A stretch of DNA of 64,000 bases from an uncultured Tateyamaria sp. (GCA_947501275.1 CANMVD010000001.1:1550001-1614000); one strand, 5' to 3'. Positions 16,727-26,021 are shown, counted from the stretch's first letter. Program-made: numbers and translations. Notes: generated by a model from the letters alone, not told the origin.

Positions 16727-18847
16727 TTGACGTCTTCACTCGCTTGCTTTGCGCTGCCAGCCTATGCGCAAGACATGAACTTCAACCGGATTGCGTCGTT
16801 TCAAGTCGCTGATAACCTGCCGGAGGCCGAAGAAACCTCGGCTGAGATCATTGCGGCGACTGCCGATGGGATGACGCTGGTCTATACGGACAGCCCCGGG
16901 GCCTCGATTGGCTTTATCGACATCACTGACCCGGTAAATCCGGCCCCACTAGGTGTATTTATGCCGGAGGGAGAGCCGACATCTGTTGCGGTGATCGGGA
17001 ACTATGCACTTGCTGCTGTTAACACGTCCCAAAGCTACACAGAGCCATCGGGCTTTCTGGTTGAGATCGACATAACCACGCGACAGGAAATCGGGCGTTG
17101 CGATTTACCCGGTCAGCCTGACAGCGTCGGCATCGCACCTGACGGGTCTTTCCTTGCTGTCGCGATTGAGAATGAACGTGACGAAGACCTTGGCGATGGC
17201 CGCGTGGGTCAGCTGCCGGCCGGTTCCGTGTTCATGGTTGATCTGACAGCCGAGGGCCTGATCGCGTGTGACACGGCCCGCGTCGTCGATGTGACGGGCC
17301 TTGCCGCTGTCGCGCCCGAAGATCCGGAGCCTGAATTTGTCTCCATCAACGACGAAAACGAAGTTGTGGTCACGATGCAGGAAAATAACCACATCGTTGT
17401 CCTGTCCTCTGCCGGTGAGATCCTCAGCCACTTTTCAGCGGGCGAAGTCACGCTGGAAGGCGTCGACACCAAAGAGGAAGGTGCGCTGAACTTTGATCAA
17501 ACGATCACTGTCCCACGCGAACCTGATAGTATTGCGTGGATCGACAACACGCACTTTGCCATGGCCAACGAAGGCGACATGGATGGCGGTTCGCGCGGCT
17601 GGACGATCTTCAGCCAGGACGGTGACGTTATCTATGACAGCGGCGTCTCGTTTGAACACGCCATCATCTCGGTGGGCCACTACCCCGAAGAACGCTCTGG
17701 CAACAAAGGAGTGGAACCCGAAAGCGTGACGTTTGATGTCTATGGCGGCACACCTTACGTCTTTGTGGGCGCGGAGCGGTCGTCCATTGTGGGTGTGTAT
17801 GACATTACCAATCCTGCAGTCCCTGAATTGACGCAACTTCTGCCGTCCGGCATCGGGCCGGAAGGCTACGTGACAATCCCCGAACGCAACCTGTTGGTCT
17901 CGGCCAACGAAGTCGATGACGCAGGCGCTCGAGCGCATGTCATGCTCTTTGAATACCAAGAGGCCGCAGCGACCTATCCGCACCTGACCTCTGCAGGTAT
18001 GGATGAATTGACAGGATGGGGTGCGATCTCCGGTCAGGTCATGGCCGAGGATGGCACGATCTACGCAGTGTCTGACAGTTTCTACGGTATGCAGCCCACG
18101 ATTTTCCATGTCGACGTGTCAGAGACACCTGCGCAGATCGTGGACGCCATTCGGGTCACGCGCGAAGGCCAACCCGCGCAACTGATGGACATGGAAGGCA
18201 TTGCGCTCGATGGCGACGGCGGCTTCTGGATCGCGTCCGAGGGTCGGTCTGACCGTCTTGTGCCCCACGCGATTTATCACGTCGGCGCAGATGGCGCGAT
18301 TGAGGATTTTATCGCGCTGCCAAATGAACTTCTTGCCGTCGAACGCCGCTTTGGGTTCGAAGGGATCACGCGCGTGGATGACATGCTATATGTCGCCGTG
18401 CAGAGCGAATGGCGCGATGATCCGGAAAACCACGCCAAGGTTTTGGGCTACAATCTGGAAACCGAAAACTGGTCAGTGATCCACTACGCCAAAACCGAGC
18501 CCGCAACCGGTTGGGTCGGCCTGTCGGAAATCGTCGCACATGGCGATTTTATGTACTTCATTGAACGCGACAACCAGCACGACACCCGCGCGGTGACCAA
18601 GATCATCACCCGCGTGCCGATGTCAGCAATGAACAGTATGGTCGCCTTGGGTGAAACACCTGCGGTGCTGGAGCCTGAACTGGTCGTGGATTTGTTGCCC
18701 TATCTGACATCCACAGGCGGTTATGTCCTCGACAAGGTCGAAGGTCTGGCCATTGCAGAAGATGGCACGATGTGGGTTTCTACAGACAACGATGGAGTCG
18801 ACGACCATTCCGGTGAGACGATGTTCTTCCCCATCAGCGTGGAATGA
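16727..18847 (+). CDS. Secreted esterase-like phytase-family protein
   Basis: A protein of about 706 residues. The N-terminal 400 residues form repeats of a beta-propeller-like choice-of-anchor I type (YTDSPGASIGFIDITDP, PDSVGIAPDGSFLAVAIENE). The C-terminal 300 residues match the esterase-like phytase domain (MDMEGIALDGDGGFWIASEG, GFEGITRV). A signal-peptide core precedes AYAQD. The expected start is missing: AGGAAAG lies at the right place (16696), but the next in-frame codon is GAC, and the first start-like codon is TTG at 16727 without a good ribosome site. Next to phn genes, a phosphoester role is plausible. Confidence 0.75.
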   Translation: MTSSLACFALPAYAQDMNFNRIASFQVADNLPEAEETSAEIIAATADGMTLVYTDSPGASIGFIDITDPVNPAPLGVFMPEGEPTSVAVIGNYALAAVNTSQSYTEPSGFLVEIDITTRQEIGRCDLPGQPDSVGIAPDGSFLAVAIENERDEDLGDGRVGQLPAGSVFMVDLTAEGLIACDTARVVDVTGLAAVAPEDPEPEFVSINDENEVVVTMQENNHIVVLSSAGEILSHFSAGEVTLEGVDTKEEGALNFDQTITVPREPDSIAWIDNTHFAMANEGDMDGGSRGWTIFSQDGDVIYDSGVSFEHAIISVGHYPEERSGNKGVEPESVTFDVYGGTPYVFVGAERSSIVGVYDITNPAVPELTQLLPSGIGPEGYVTIPERNLLVSANEVDDAGARAHVMLFEYQEAAATYPHLTSAGMDELTGWGAISGQVMAEDGTIYAVSDSFYGMQPTIFHVDVSETPAQIVDAIRVTREGQPAQLMDMEGIALDGDGGFWIASEGRSDRLVPHAIYHVGADGAIEDFIALPNELLAVERRFGFEGITRVDDMLYVAVQSEWRDDPENHAKVLGYNLETENWSVIHYAKTEPATGWVGLSEIVAHGDFMYFIERDNQHDTRAVTKIITRVPMSAMNSMVALGETPAVLEPELVVDLLPYLTSTGGYVLDKVEGLAIAEDGTMWVSTDNDGVDDHSGETMFFPISVE

Positions 18848-18871
18848 CACATAGCACTACGACGCCAATGG

Positions 18872-18895
18872 GCCCCGCCGCACTTTGCGCGGGGC
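18872..18895 (+). terminator. Terminator after the phytase-like gene
   Basis: GCCCCGC (18872-18878) pairs with GCGGGGC (18889-18895); after a short gap a T-rich TCGTTGTTTTT follows. Strong GC stem 24 bases after the stop. Confidence 0.75.
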
Positions 18896-18899
18896 TCGT

Positions 18900-19528
18900 T
18901 GTTTTTCATTTGAAGGCTCGCACCTCGCTTGGCAAAGGGGACCCCATCTGCTGAACACAGCGCATCTGGTTTCAGGCATTCAACTGCAAGCAATTTCGAC
19001 AGACTAAGATCGGCACTTTTTAGAGCCGCAGCAAACATACTCTATCCGCCAGATACTGCGCTTCGCTGCCGAAACGGCAAAATGAAAGCAGCCGTAGAAT
19101 TGTAAGACTTTGACATCTGCAAAGCTGAGACACAGCAAGATCAGTCAGTTTATTTGAATGGCCGCTTCAGTGAGACTCGCCGCACTTAGAAACGCAATCG
19201 CTGCAGATGCGAGACCTTGCTGCGTTAGCGAAAGCCGAAAATCCAAAGTCTGGTTTGTTTCGCGCTTGGTGAGTTCGACAAGTGTGTGATTTTGCGATCC
19301 TACCGAATGTCGGCAAGGCAGGTTGCGATTGCAGCATCGAGGTAACGTGGCCAAGGGCAGCAAAGGTCCGGGAGAGACAGGAAGACGTTGATGTGGCGTT
19401 CTGGGTTGCGCTGCGGCGACAATCGCCAATCACGGACCAGTCTAACCAAGTGGCGATTTGAATTGACAAAAGTGACGCGCATTACCGATTTCGGTTGGTG
19501 TTGCCGCTGTGACCGGTCATAGAGAACA
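18900..19528. other. Non-coding stretch of degenerate sequence
   Basis: No supportable gene. Short open frames on the minus strand (about 19145-19470) look like chance readings. The composition (ACCTTGCTGCG, CCAAAGTCTGG pieces) resembles the worn repeats seen around 52.9 and 62.8 kb, but no clear copy was aligned. Confidence 0.4.
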
Positions 19529-20404
19529 ATGCTCTCTGCATCCTTGAAATCAGTCCTACAGCACGCAAGATACCTCCCACTGTGGTCGGCTCTGACGGCT
19601 GTTCGATGGCGCTCATTTGACTCTCGTTCCGGTGGATTGGGTACGACGTTCAGAGCCGTCATGCGTTGGTTTCCTCCGGCCAGTCGCCGATTTGACCGCG
19701 AAGCCATACGGGTTTTCCCCGAGATGAAGCGCCGCACCCGGGCTAAGCTCGGCCAAGATATGGGCTGGCATATGGGGCGAACGCTCTTCGAGATCTATCA
19801 CGATGCTGAATTTCAGACTCAACACCACAAGTTCAACGCCTCCGGTCCGGGACTTGTTGCCCTGAAAGAGGCTCAAAGGCTTGGCAAGGGAGCCATCGTT
19901 GTTTCTGGCCATTTCGGACAATGGGAAGCTGTTCGCGCTGTGATCAAAATGAATGGGCTCGAAAGCGGCGCAGTGTATCGACCGAACAAGAACCGCCACT
20001 ACGAGCGTCGCATTCGCGCTGGGATCGAAGCGGGTGGGAAACCGATCTTGGCAACCGGGCACGTAGGAACCAGGGCGCTTGTGCGGCATCTGCGAGATGG
20101 TGGTATCGTTTCAATCCTGTTGGATGAAAAATATTCGGAAGGCGTGAGGATACCGTTTCTTGGCCATGATGCCCTCACATCTCTTTCGGCGGCGCAACTT
20201 GCGCTCAAATACGATCTGCCCATGATTCCTGCATTTGGCACACGACTAGGTGATGGAAATTCTTTCCGCGTAGAGTTCGAAGACCCAATCCCCCATACCA
20301 ACAGCATCGAAATGACGCGTGCCTTTAACGACAGTCTGTCTACGCGGATCATGGCGAACCCAGAACAGTGGTACTGGATGTTGAAACGCTGGGATGGTGC
20401 ATGA
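19529..20404 (+). CDS. LpxL/HtrB-family acyltransferase
   Basis: A 291-residue lysophospholipid/lipid A acyltransferase-type protein. The H-x4-E catalytic pair is in SGHFGQWEAVR (His128, Glu133), followed by GAVYRPNKN (phosphate binding) and the DEK of LLDEKYSEGVRIPF. Near the C-terminus is NPEQWYWMLKRW, typical of the family. It probably adds a secondary acyl chain to lipid A at the inner membrane. The N-terminus is short and lacks a long TM helix. It stands alone between non-coding stretches. Confidence 0.85.
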   Translation: MLSASLKSVLQHARYLPLWSALTAVRWRSFDSRSGGLGTTFRAVMRWFPPASRRFDREAIRVFPEMKRRTRAKLGQDMGWHMGRTLFEIYHDAEFQTQHHKFNASGPGLVALKEAQRLGKGAIVVSGHFGQWEAVRAVIKMNGLESGAVYRPNKNRHYERRIRAGIEAGGKPILATGHVGTRALVRHLRDGGIVSILLDEKYSEGVRIPFLGHDALTSLSAAQLALKYDLPMIPAFGTRLGDGNSFRVEFEDPIPHTNSIEMTRAFNDSLSTRIMANPEQWYWMLKRWDGA

Positions 20405-20805
20405 AGGAATGCGCTTTACCTGCCGCTCACTAAAGTTGCAGAAACGCAGTGCCCTCGACCAATAGCCTGTTTGGCCAGGTTGAGCTAGAGCGACAGGTGG
20501 ACAGCTGAAGGTCCGGATTGCGCCGACCTCTGCGTCGCAACTTGATCAACGGAGTGGGCATTCTGCATCCGATACAACGTCCGCTTCGAACGCAGCTTGT
20601 GCAGCGTCCAGATTGGATGCCCAATGGCGGCAATGGGCCGTAAACATTCACTTCTAGTCAGCTCGCGTCGATAGCATCTGTATTGCTTCGCTGTTTCACC
20701 AAAACGCCTCGGCGTATGGCGAAACGGTTGAGATGACTTTCAGACTGTTGCGTCGATGTACAAATCCGTGAGCCGTTGACGCGTCATGAAATGCGCGCGG
20801 CTGAG
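20405..20805. other. Non-coding stretch
   Basis: About 400 bases without a convincing frame on either strand; probably decayed sequence. The 3' neighbour ends at 20806. Confidence 0.4.
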
Positions 20806-21696
20806 CTACTCGACTGGTGAGATGCGTTTAAGATAAAGCGCGATGGCTCGTCTATCTTCGACCGGCAATTGCGCCAGGTTTTCAATAACATCAGCCATGT
20901 GACCGCCTGCGGTGTCGTATTCTGGGGTGAAGCCCGACGTGAAATACTCAACAGTGTCGCTTAGAGACCAATCGAACTTAGCCGGTGTGACATTGGGGAT
21001 GTTTCCCGAGCCGGTCGGGTTTGGCGCGCCTGCCATCCAACGCGCGTAGTTTAAGCCGCCCAGTACGTTGCGCGACGTATGGCACTCCCCGCAATGCCCA
21101 AGGGCCTCGACCAGGTAGCGCCCCCGAAGCTCTTCCTCCGACAAGTCGCCCTCCAAAACCCATTCCGGGTCATGGAACAGCCATTTCCAAGCACCAAGAC
21201 TGCGCCGGATCGAAAACGGAAAACCGACATCGTGCGGGCGGTTTGGCGCATCAGTTGCCGGCAACGTCATCACGAAAGCATGGAGCGAGACAATATCCTC
21301 AGGCGTAGCACGGGCGTAGGAGGTATAGGGAAACGCTGGAAAGTAGTGCCGACCGTCTGGCGACACGCCATGATGCAGTGCGTTGTAAAAGTCGATTGTG
21401 GACCACCTGCCAATGCCGAAATCGGGGTCCGGCGATATATTTGGTGCGTAGAAGGTTCCAAAGTCGCTTGGAAAGGAACGACCGCCCGCCATAACGAAAC
21501 GCGCGTCGCCTTCGGCACCGTCGGCCGCATGACACGACGCGCACCCCCCTGCATGGAAGACCAGTGCTCCCCGAGCGAGGTCTGGTTCCAACCCGGCAAG
21601 GACCGACGCGTCCGAAGTGACCGGGCGCGTGACCCACCAAAAGACCGCCATCCCGGAAATTGCCAGGACGGCGATGGATTTCAGCACAAGGCGCAC
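20806..21696 (-). CDS. Diheme cytochrome c
   Basis: A 296-residue exported electron-transfer protein. One N-terminal hydrophobic segment (about 5-22) serves as signal or anchor. Two heme-binding CxxCH motifs lie at residues 52-56 (CASCH) and 202-206 (CGECH), each followed by a methionine-containing stretch for axial ligation. The order of motifs resembles the cytochrome subunits of periplasmic dehydrogenases. It is the distal gene of a two-gene unit with a cytochrome c', separated by the stop codon only. Confidence 0.9.
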   Translation of the reverse strand: MRLVLKSIAVLAISGMAVFWWVTRPVTSDASVLAGLEPDLARGALVFHAGGCASCHAADGAEGDARFVMAGGRSFPSDFGTFYAPNISPDPDFGIGRWSTIDFYNALHHGVSPDGRHYFPAFPYTSYARATPEDIVSLHAFVMTLPATDAPNRPHDVGFPFSIRRSLGAWKWLFHDPEWVLEGDLSEEELRGRYLVEALGHCGECHTSRNVLGGLNYARWMAGAPNPTGSGNIPNVTPAKFDWSLSDTVEYFTSGFTPEYDTAGGHMADVIENLAQLPVEDRRAIALYLKRISPVE

Positions 21697-22173
21697 TTAA
21701 TTCATGGGCTGGCGGTACACCTTGTGACAGGCGCCGCATGCGCCACCGACAGCGCCGATGCTTGCCTGAACGCCTTCGAGTGACCCCGCAGCTGCCTGCA
21801 TCGCCGCAGCCGCATCTGTCATGGCTGCAGATTTTGCCATTAGGTCATCCCAGTTGGATGGGTCCCACGCCGCAGGCAACGCACGGGTCTCGTCCCCCAG
21901 CTCATCCGTGGACGTTCCAGACGGCCAGTATGACATTTGTTTCATCGTAGCCAGCATCGCCAGATTGTCGGCGGCAGCCTGTGCTTGGCCGGCGTCATAG
22001 TCCGCTTCGCCTTTCGCCATACCACCCAGAATACCCAGATTGTGTGCGTAAAGTTGCATGTGCGCCTTGCGGGCCTTGACGGCGGGATTGCCGCCATGTC
22101 CGCCTGCGATGGCGATGGTCCCTGCGACAACCGCCCCTGCGACGCCCAATATTACGCCTTTCTTCATAAGCAT
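21697..22173 (-). CDS. Cytochrome c' (c-556 type)
   Basis: A 158-residue four-helix-bundle cytochrome. The signal peptide is MLMKKGVILGVAGAVVAGTIAIAGG. The heme site is at the extreme C-terminus, CGACHKVYR (Cys146, Cys149, His150), diagnostic of cytochrome c'. Such proteins bind NO or CO, or pass electrons. The ATG at 22173 follows GGAGG at 7 bases; the ATG at 22179 is too close to it. It directly precedes the diheme cytochrome and is divergent from a LysR gene. Confidence 0.9.
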   Translation of the reverse strand: MLMKKGVILGVAGAVVAGTIAIAGGHGGNPAVKARKAHMQLYAHNLGILGGMAKGEADYDAGQAQAAADNLAMLATMKQMSYWPSGTSTDELGDETRALPAAWDPSNWDDLMAKSAAMTDAAAAMQAAAGSLEGVQASIGAVGGACGACHKVYRQPMN

Positions 22174-22265
22174 GGTCATGCCTCCATAAAATCCCTTGGT
22201 GCAGTTAGGGTACCTGTGTGAAAATGAATGAACAGTTGTCATTATTGCAGAGGCGCCGTTAGAAA

Positions 22266-23144
22266 ATGCATAAGGAGAACTGGGACGATCTGCGCTTTAT
22301 GCTCGCGGTGGCCGAGAACGGTTCAGTTTCGTCAGCAGCGCGGGTTCTGGGTGTCAACCACGCGACAGTGTTGCGCCGGATTTCCGCCTTTGAGGCCCGT
22401 CATGGCGGCAAAATCTTTGACCGTACTCCGCAAGGCTATGTGATCCCGCCGGATCGAAAAAAGGTGGTGGACGCCGCGCGCGAGGTCGAGGCGGCGGTGC
22501 ATTCGCTTGATCGTTTGATCAAAGGTGCGCAGGCGCCGTTGCGGGGCACCGTCCGTGTCACGTCCACTGACACGCTCTGCCATGGATTGTTGCCCGAAAT
22601 GCTTTCTGGCCTGGCACGGAAGGCTGGTGACCTTCGCTTCGAGTTGATTTGCTCCAATTCGCATCTCGATCTTGGTCGGCTCGACGCTGACATCGCAGTG
22701 AAACCTGCGACCGAACTGCAGGATGGGCTGGTGGGCGCATTGGGCGCAAGGCTGGGTTTTGCTGTTTATGGCCATGCTGACTTGGCGTGGCTTGGTATGA
22801 GCGGTGCGATTGCGCGATCAAAGCCTGCGCAGTGGCTGAGCGAGAAAGTGCGGGAGAAGGATTTTGTATCAAAGGCAGACAGCTTTCTCACACTGCGAGA
22901 AATGGTGGCAGCCGGAGTTGGAAAGTCCGTATTGCCGTGCGTCCTTGGCGATGCTGATCCGCGTATCGATAAAGTCGAGGATGGTATGCCCGACATGTCT
23001 GTCGGGATTTGGGTGGCTTGCCATCCGGATATGGCAGACGTTCCGCGCATTCGCGCGGTGTACAGGCTCTTGCTCGAAGAACTGACGGATAGATCGGACG
23101 TGTTTCTCGGTATGACTCGAGACGCGAACACGGCGCCAAAATGA
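22266..23144 (+). CDS. LysR-family transcriptional regulator
   Basis: A 292-residue regulator. The winged helix is at residues 6-65 (SVSSAARVLGVNHATVLRRISAFE) and the effector domain follows. Its N-terminus (NWDDLRFMLAVAENGSVSSAAR) places it with LysR proteins that have one cytoplasmic sensing domain. It is divergent from the cytochrome pair with 92 bases between, the usual layout for a LysR protein and its target, but the target relation is inference. Confidence 0.88.
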   Translation: MHKENWDDLRFMLAVAENGSVSSAARVLGVNHATVLRRISAFEARHGGKIFDRTPQGYVIPPDRKKVVDAAREVEAAVHSLDRLIKGAQAPLRGTVRVTSTDTLCHGLLPEMLSGLARKAGDLRFELICSNSHLDLGRLDADIAVKPATELQDGLVGALGARLGFAVYGHADLAWLGMSGAIARSKPAQWLSEKVREKDFVSKADSFLTLREMVAAGVGKSVLPCVLGDADPRIDKVEDGMPDMSVGIWVACHPDMADVPRIRAVYRLLLEELTDRSDVFLGMTRDANTAPK

Positions 23145-23604
23145 GCTAACCCGGCAAGCGTTGCCTTACGACAGGCGATCATGGTTCAGCCATTCGCGAC
23201 TTTGCGTTTACGGTGATTGTCCGAGAAGAGGGCTAGGACTGTCGAGTGCCAGTCGAAAGTCGGATTTCGGTGATGCTCAATGAAAAATCACTCGACGCGA
23301 AAGCACTTTTAATCTGCCTTGGCGGTCCGAAACGGGCCCATAGTCCCCTACGCCACGTCTGTCTTTGTGGTGTGTTTGCGAACGGCTTCTTGTGGGTATT
23401 GGCGTCTGTGACGACCGTCAATTGTCTAAAACAGTCGGGCCATAATTCCAAACTTCTCATCAGACGAAAGTCTGAATTGGAATCAGACCAATGCGTGTCG
23501 TCCCTCAGACCCAATCCCGATGTGAGCAGGACAACTACCCGCCAATATCTCCGTATCGAAACCACAGGCGCGTGACATCACGTCCATAAACAACGGAGCC
23601 AAAA
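23145..23604. other. Non-coding stretch before the EF-hand gene
   Basis: About 460 bases with no credible gene. The last 100 bases should hold the promoter and ribosome site of the EF-hand protein (GGAGCC before the ATG). No operator recognised. Confidence 0.4.
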
Positions 23605-24063
23605 ATGAAGTTTTCACACCTCCTTCTTACAACATCACTATGTGCAGCAGCAGCAACCGCATCTGCCCAAAGCCGTCCCTTCAGCGATGTTGACGCCAAC
23701 AACGATGGCGCACTTACGATCGGCGAACTCGTCTCCGTGTTTGGGCAAAGTTCGGCGGAGCGCATTGTCGCGCGGGCAGATCGAAATTCCGATGGCGAAC
23801 TGACCAGATTTGAAATCCGCGCATCCTTTTCTGACGATGAAGACGACGACGAAGAAGATTCCGATGAGTCAAGCGATGAAGAAGACGACGAGTCGGATTC
23901 CGATGAGAGCGATGAAGGGGATGAATCTGATCACGGAGAGTCCGACGAAGGCGAGTCAGATGAGGGGGGATCCGACGAAGGGGACGAATCTGATGACAGC
24001 GAGTCCGACGATGGGGAATCCGATGGCGAAGGCGGAGAGTCAGACGAAGGCGACGATGACTGA
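23605..24063 (+). CDS. Secreted EF-hand protein with acidic tail
   Basis: A 152-residue exported protein. Signal peptide is residues 1-21. Two canonical EF-hand loops follow: Asp30-Asn32-Asp34-Gly35 to Glu41, and Asp59-Asn61-Asp63-Gly64 to Glu70. Residues 75-152 are almost only Asp, Glu, Ser and Gly in SDEG-type repeats. It should bind calcium with high capacity in the periplasm or outside the cell. The coding DNA is itself repetitive. A strong terminator follows, so it is transcribed alone. A second acidic secreted protein lies 1.1 kb downstream. Confidence 0.85.
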   Translation: MKFSHLLLTTSLCAAAATASAQSRPFSDVDANNDGALTIGELVSVFGQSSAERIVARADRNSDGELTRFEIRASFSDDEDDDEEDSDESSDEEDDESDSDESDEGDESDHGESDEGESDEGGSDEGDESDDSESDDGESDGEGGESDEGDDD

Positions 24064-24100
24064 CACAGGTTTCCAAGAGCCTTGAAATCAGAACTCACGA

Positions 24101-24123
24101 GCACCCTTGCATCGCAAGGGTGC
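24101..24123 (+). terminator. Strong intrinsic terminator after the EF-hand gene
   Basis: GCACCCTTGC (24101-24110) and GCAAGGGTGC (24114-24123) form a perfect 10-bp stem with a 3-base loop, followed by TTTTA. It lies 37 bases after the stop and argues that the next gene starts after it. Confidence 0.9.
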
Positions 24124-24150
24124 TTTTACCCGTCAACAGGAACCCAAGTC

Positions 24151-24771
24151 ATGATGCTTGAAGAAACCAAATTTGAGAAACTTTTCTCAACACCGATCTT
24201 GCGCTTTCGCTTGCCAGAGTTCGAAAAGTTAAACGAAGCTCTGCTAAAAGAGGGCGCCGCGCTGCGTGCGCAGTCAGAGGGTGTGGAGAAATCAAACAGA
24301 GGGGGCTGGCACTCAGCTGGCAATCTGTTCGAAAATCAGGCAGCACCCATCAAGATCCTACGCGCGATGGCCCAAGACTGTGTGCTTGCTGGTATGAAAA
24401 GGATTGGTGCCAAGGCAGATCTGAACAAGTTGAACATGAAGCTGTTTGCCTGGATGAACGCCAATCCGTCCATGGGTTACAACGCGCCGCACACGCACCC
24501 CGGCGCGCATTGGTCAGGCGTGTATTATGTCTCGCAGCCAGAGGTAGAAGAGGGCAACTCAGGCATGATTGAGTTCTTGAACCCGCGCACAGATCTTCCG
24601 AATTGGCGGATCTTGGACGCGCCTGCGTTTAGAACCAAAAAGAAGTTCCGACCGATGCCCGGCGATATGATCCTTTTTCCATCGTATCTGGTGCACTGGG
24701 TTTACCCGAACGAGACAGATGAACAGCGTGTCACTGTCGCGTTCAATGCAACTTTTCGGAAAGCGAAATGA
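24151..24771 (+). CDS. 2OG-Fe(II) oxygenase-like protein (TIGR02466 type)
   Basis: A protein of about 206 residues with the double-stranded beta-helix fold of 2-oxoglutarate/iron oxygenases. Candidate iron ligands are in YNAPHTHPGAHWSGVYYV and LVHWVYPN, and the late Arg of EQRVTVAFN would bind 2-oxoglutarate. The substrate is unknown; members occur in marine bacteria and their phages. The start is placed at 24151 (or ATG 24154), because the frame from 24082 would include the terminator hairpin. Confidence 0.8.
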   Translation: MMLEETKFEKLFSTPILRFRLPEFEKLNEALLKEGAALRAQSEGVEKSNRGGWHSAGNLFENQAAPIKILRAMAQDCVLAGMKRIGAKADLNKLNMKLFAWMNANPSMGYNAPHTHPGAHWSGVYYVSQPEVEEGNSGMIEFLNPRTDLPNWRILDAPAFRTKKKFRPMPGDMILFPSYLVHWVYPNETDEQRVTVAFNATFRKAK

Positions 24772-25172
24772 CAGACTGGCCCGATGAACGGAGGACGTTC
24801 TTCAGGCTTCGGTCCGAAGTGGCATAAGATCCAATCGGTGACGTCACAAGATCCATTGCGGAAGAAATTGTTCTTGCGAAACGCAGTCGCAGCGGCACCG
24901 GACTTTAAAGCCGTGATCGCGATCAGGTCCACGATAGTGCCGCGAGTGACCACGGTCGCCCAGACTAAGGTCTGGGGAACAACGAAGACAGCGCTGAAAC
25001 CGGCTGACAACTATGGAACACGCGATCCAAGCAGTGGTGGCCGCTGATTCATCAGTACGTTCGAATTTTGAACGCGGTGCACTACTGGCGACGCGTTTTA
25101 CTTTTTCGGACCTTGGTCGGATGCGTAAGACTGGCGATAGAACTACTTAGATTGAAACAGAAGTACGGTCAC
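24772..25172. other. Non-coding stretch with one perfect hairpin
   Basis: No credible gene. A perfect 7-bp hairpin, CCCAGAC-taag-GTCTGGG, lies at 24959-24976 without a T-run. Its role is unclear. Confidence 0.4.
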
Positions 25173-26018
25173 ATGCTCAAGTTTTCGCAATTTTTGACAG
25201 TCCTATTGCTGGCATTGACAGTCACCATTGCCCCGGTTCGATTTGCCATAAAACCAAATGGTTCACTGACAATTGAGCTACCAATGGCTCTGGCCAAAGA
25301 TGGCGATGACGGTGAGGGAGACGATGGCGAAGGGGATGACGGCGAAGGAGACGATGGCGACGATGGAGATGATAGCGAGGGTGATGACGGCGAAGGGGAT
25401 GATGGAGAAGATAGCGAAGGAGACGATGGCGAGGGCGACGACGGTGACGATGGAGATGATAGCGATGAGGACGATGCGGATGATGATGAAGGCGAAGACG
25501 ACGATGAAGACGATGATGAAGACGGGGAGGTGGACGACGACGATAACGATGAAACAAATAGAGCTTCGCCAAGTAATCGAAGCGTTTCCCCCGACGGAGG
25601 CTCATACAAACCAAGTGGCGCCATTTCCCGAATAGAAGTTTCCAGTTCTGGAATTAAGATCAGATATGCAAATGGTGCACGCGAGGAAATCGAGAATGGC
25701 CGGTACCGTGTTCGTGACGAAAACGGGCGACGCGTGGTGCAGCGTCGTGCAACTGGCCCCGACGTTGTAAGGCTGCGCGCGCTTTCGGAACGCGTCTCGA
25801 TCCAGAGCGTCGTAGGTCGCCGCCAGCCTGGGTCTGCCATCGAAGGTGTGGTCACCCAAAGGAATTCCGTGACCATAACTTATGCAAATGGATGGACGGA
25901 AACACTGCAACGCAATTCATATACGCTCAAAGACCCTTATGGTCGGACAGTTGTGATGCGCCCAGCGACCGGTCAAGACAAACGGCGATTAGGCCGTATT
26001 GCGCAGCAGAACCGATAG
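25173..26018 (+). CDS. Secreted acidic repeat protein with duplicated C-terminal domain
   Basis: A 281-residue protein starting MLKFSQFLTVLLLALTVTIAP, a probable signal sequence or anchor. Residues about 42-126 are a run of GDDGE/GDD repeats, encoded by a degenerate 15-base tandem repeat (about 25306-25550). The C-terminal half holds two copies of a small module: IRYANGAREEIENGRYRVRD with GRRVVQRRATGPDVVRL, then ITYANGWTETLQRNSYTLKD with GRTVVMRPATGQDKRRL. These may bind polyanion or cell wall, and the acidic run cations. It converges on a two-component system 3 bases away. Confidence 0.75.
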   Translation: MLKFSQFLTVLLLALTVTIAPVRFAIKPNGSLTIELPMALAKDGDDGEGDDGEGDDGEGDDGDDGDDSEGDDGEGDDGEDSEGDDGEGDDGDDGDDSDEDDADDDEGEDDDEDDDEDGEVDDDDNDETNRASPSNRSVSPDGGSYKPSGAISRIEVSSSGIKIRYANGAREEIENGRYRVRDENGRRVVQRRATGPDVVRLRALSERVSIQSVVGRRQPGSAIEGVVTQRNSVTITYANGWTETLQRNSYTLKDPYGRTVVMRPATGQDKRRLGRIAQQNR

Positions 26019-26021
26019 ATC

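Noticed and set aside
20405-20805. Possible transposase debris
   Set aside because: Some frames are open but none shows a transposase motif.
24082-24151. Upstream extension of the 2OG-Fe(II) oxygenase
   Set aside because: The extension would read through a perfect terminator hairpin and does not resemble the family N-terminus.
25306-25550. Short tandem repeats resembling a CRISPR array
   Set aside because: Units are contiguous 15-base coding repeats without unique spacers.
25169-25876. 235-codon minus-strand serine-rich frame
   Set aside because: It is the complement of the acidic GDD repeat, which reads as Ser-Pro on the other strand.
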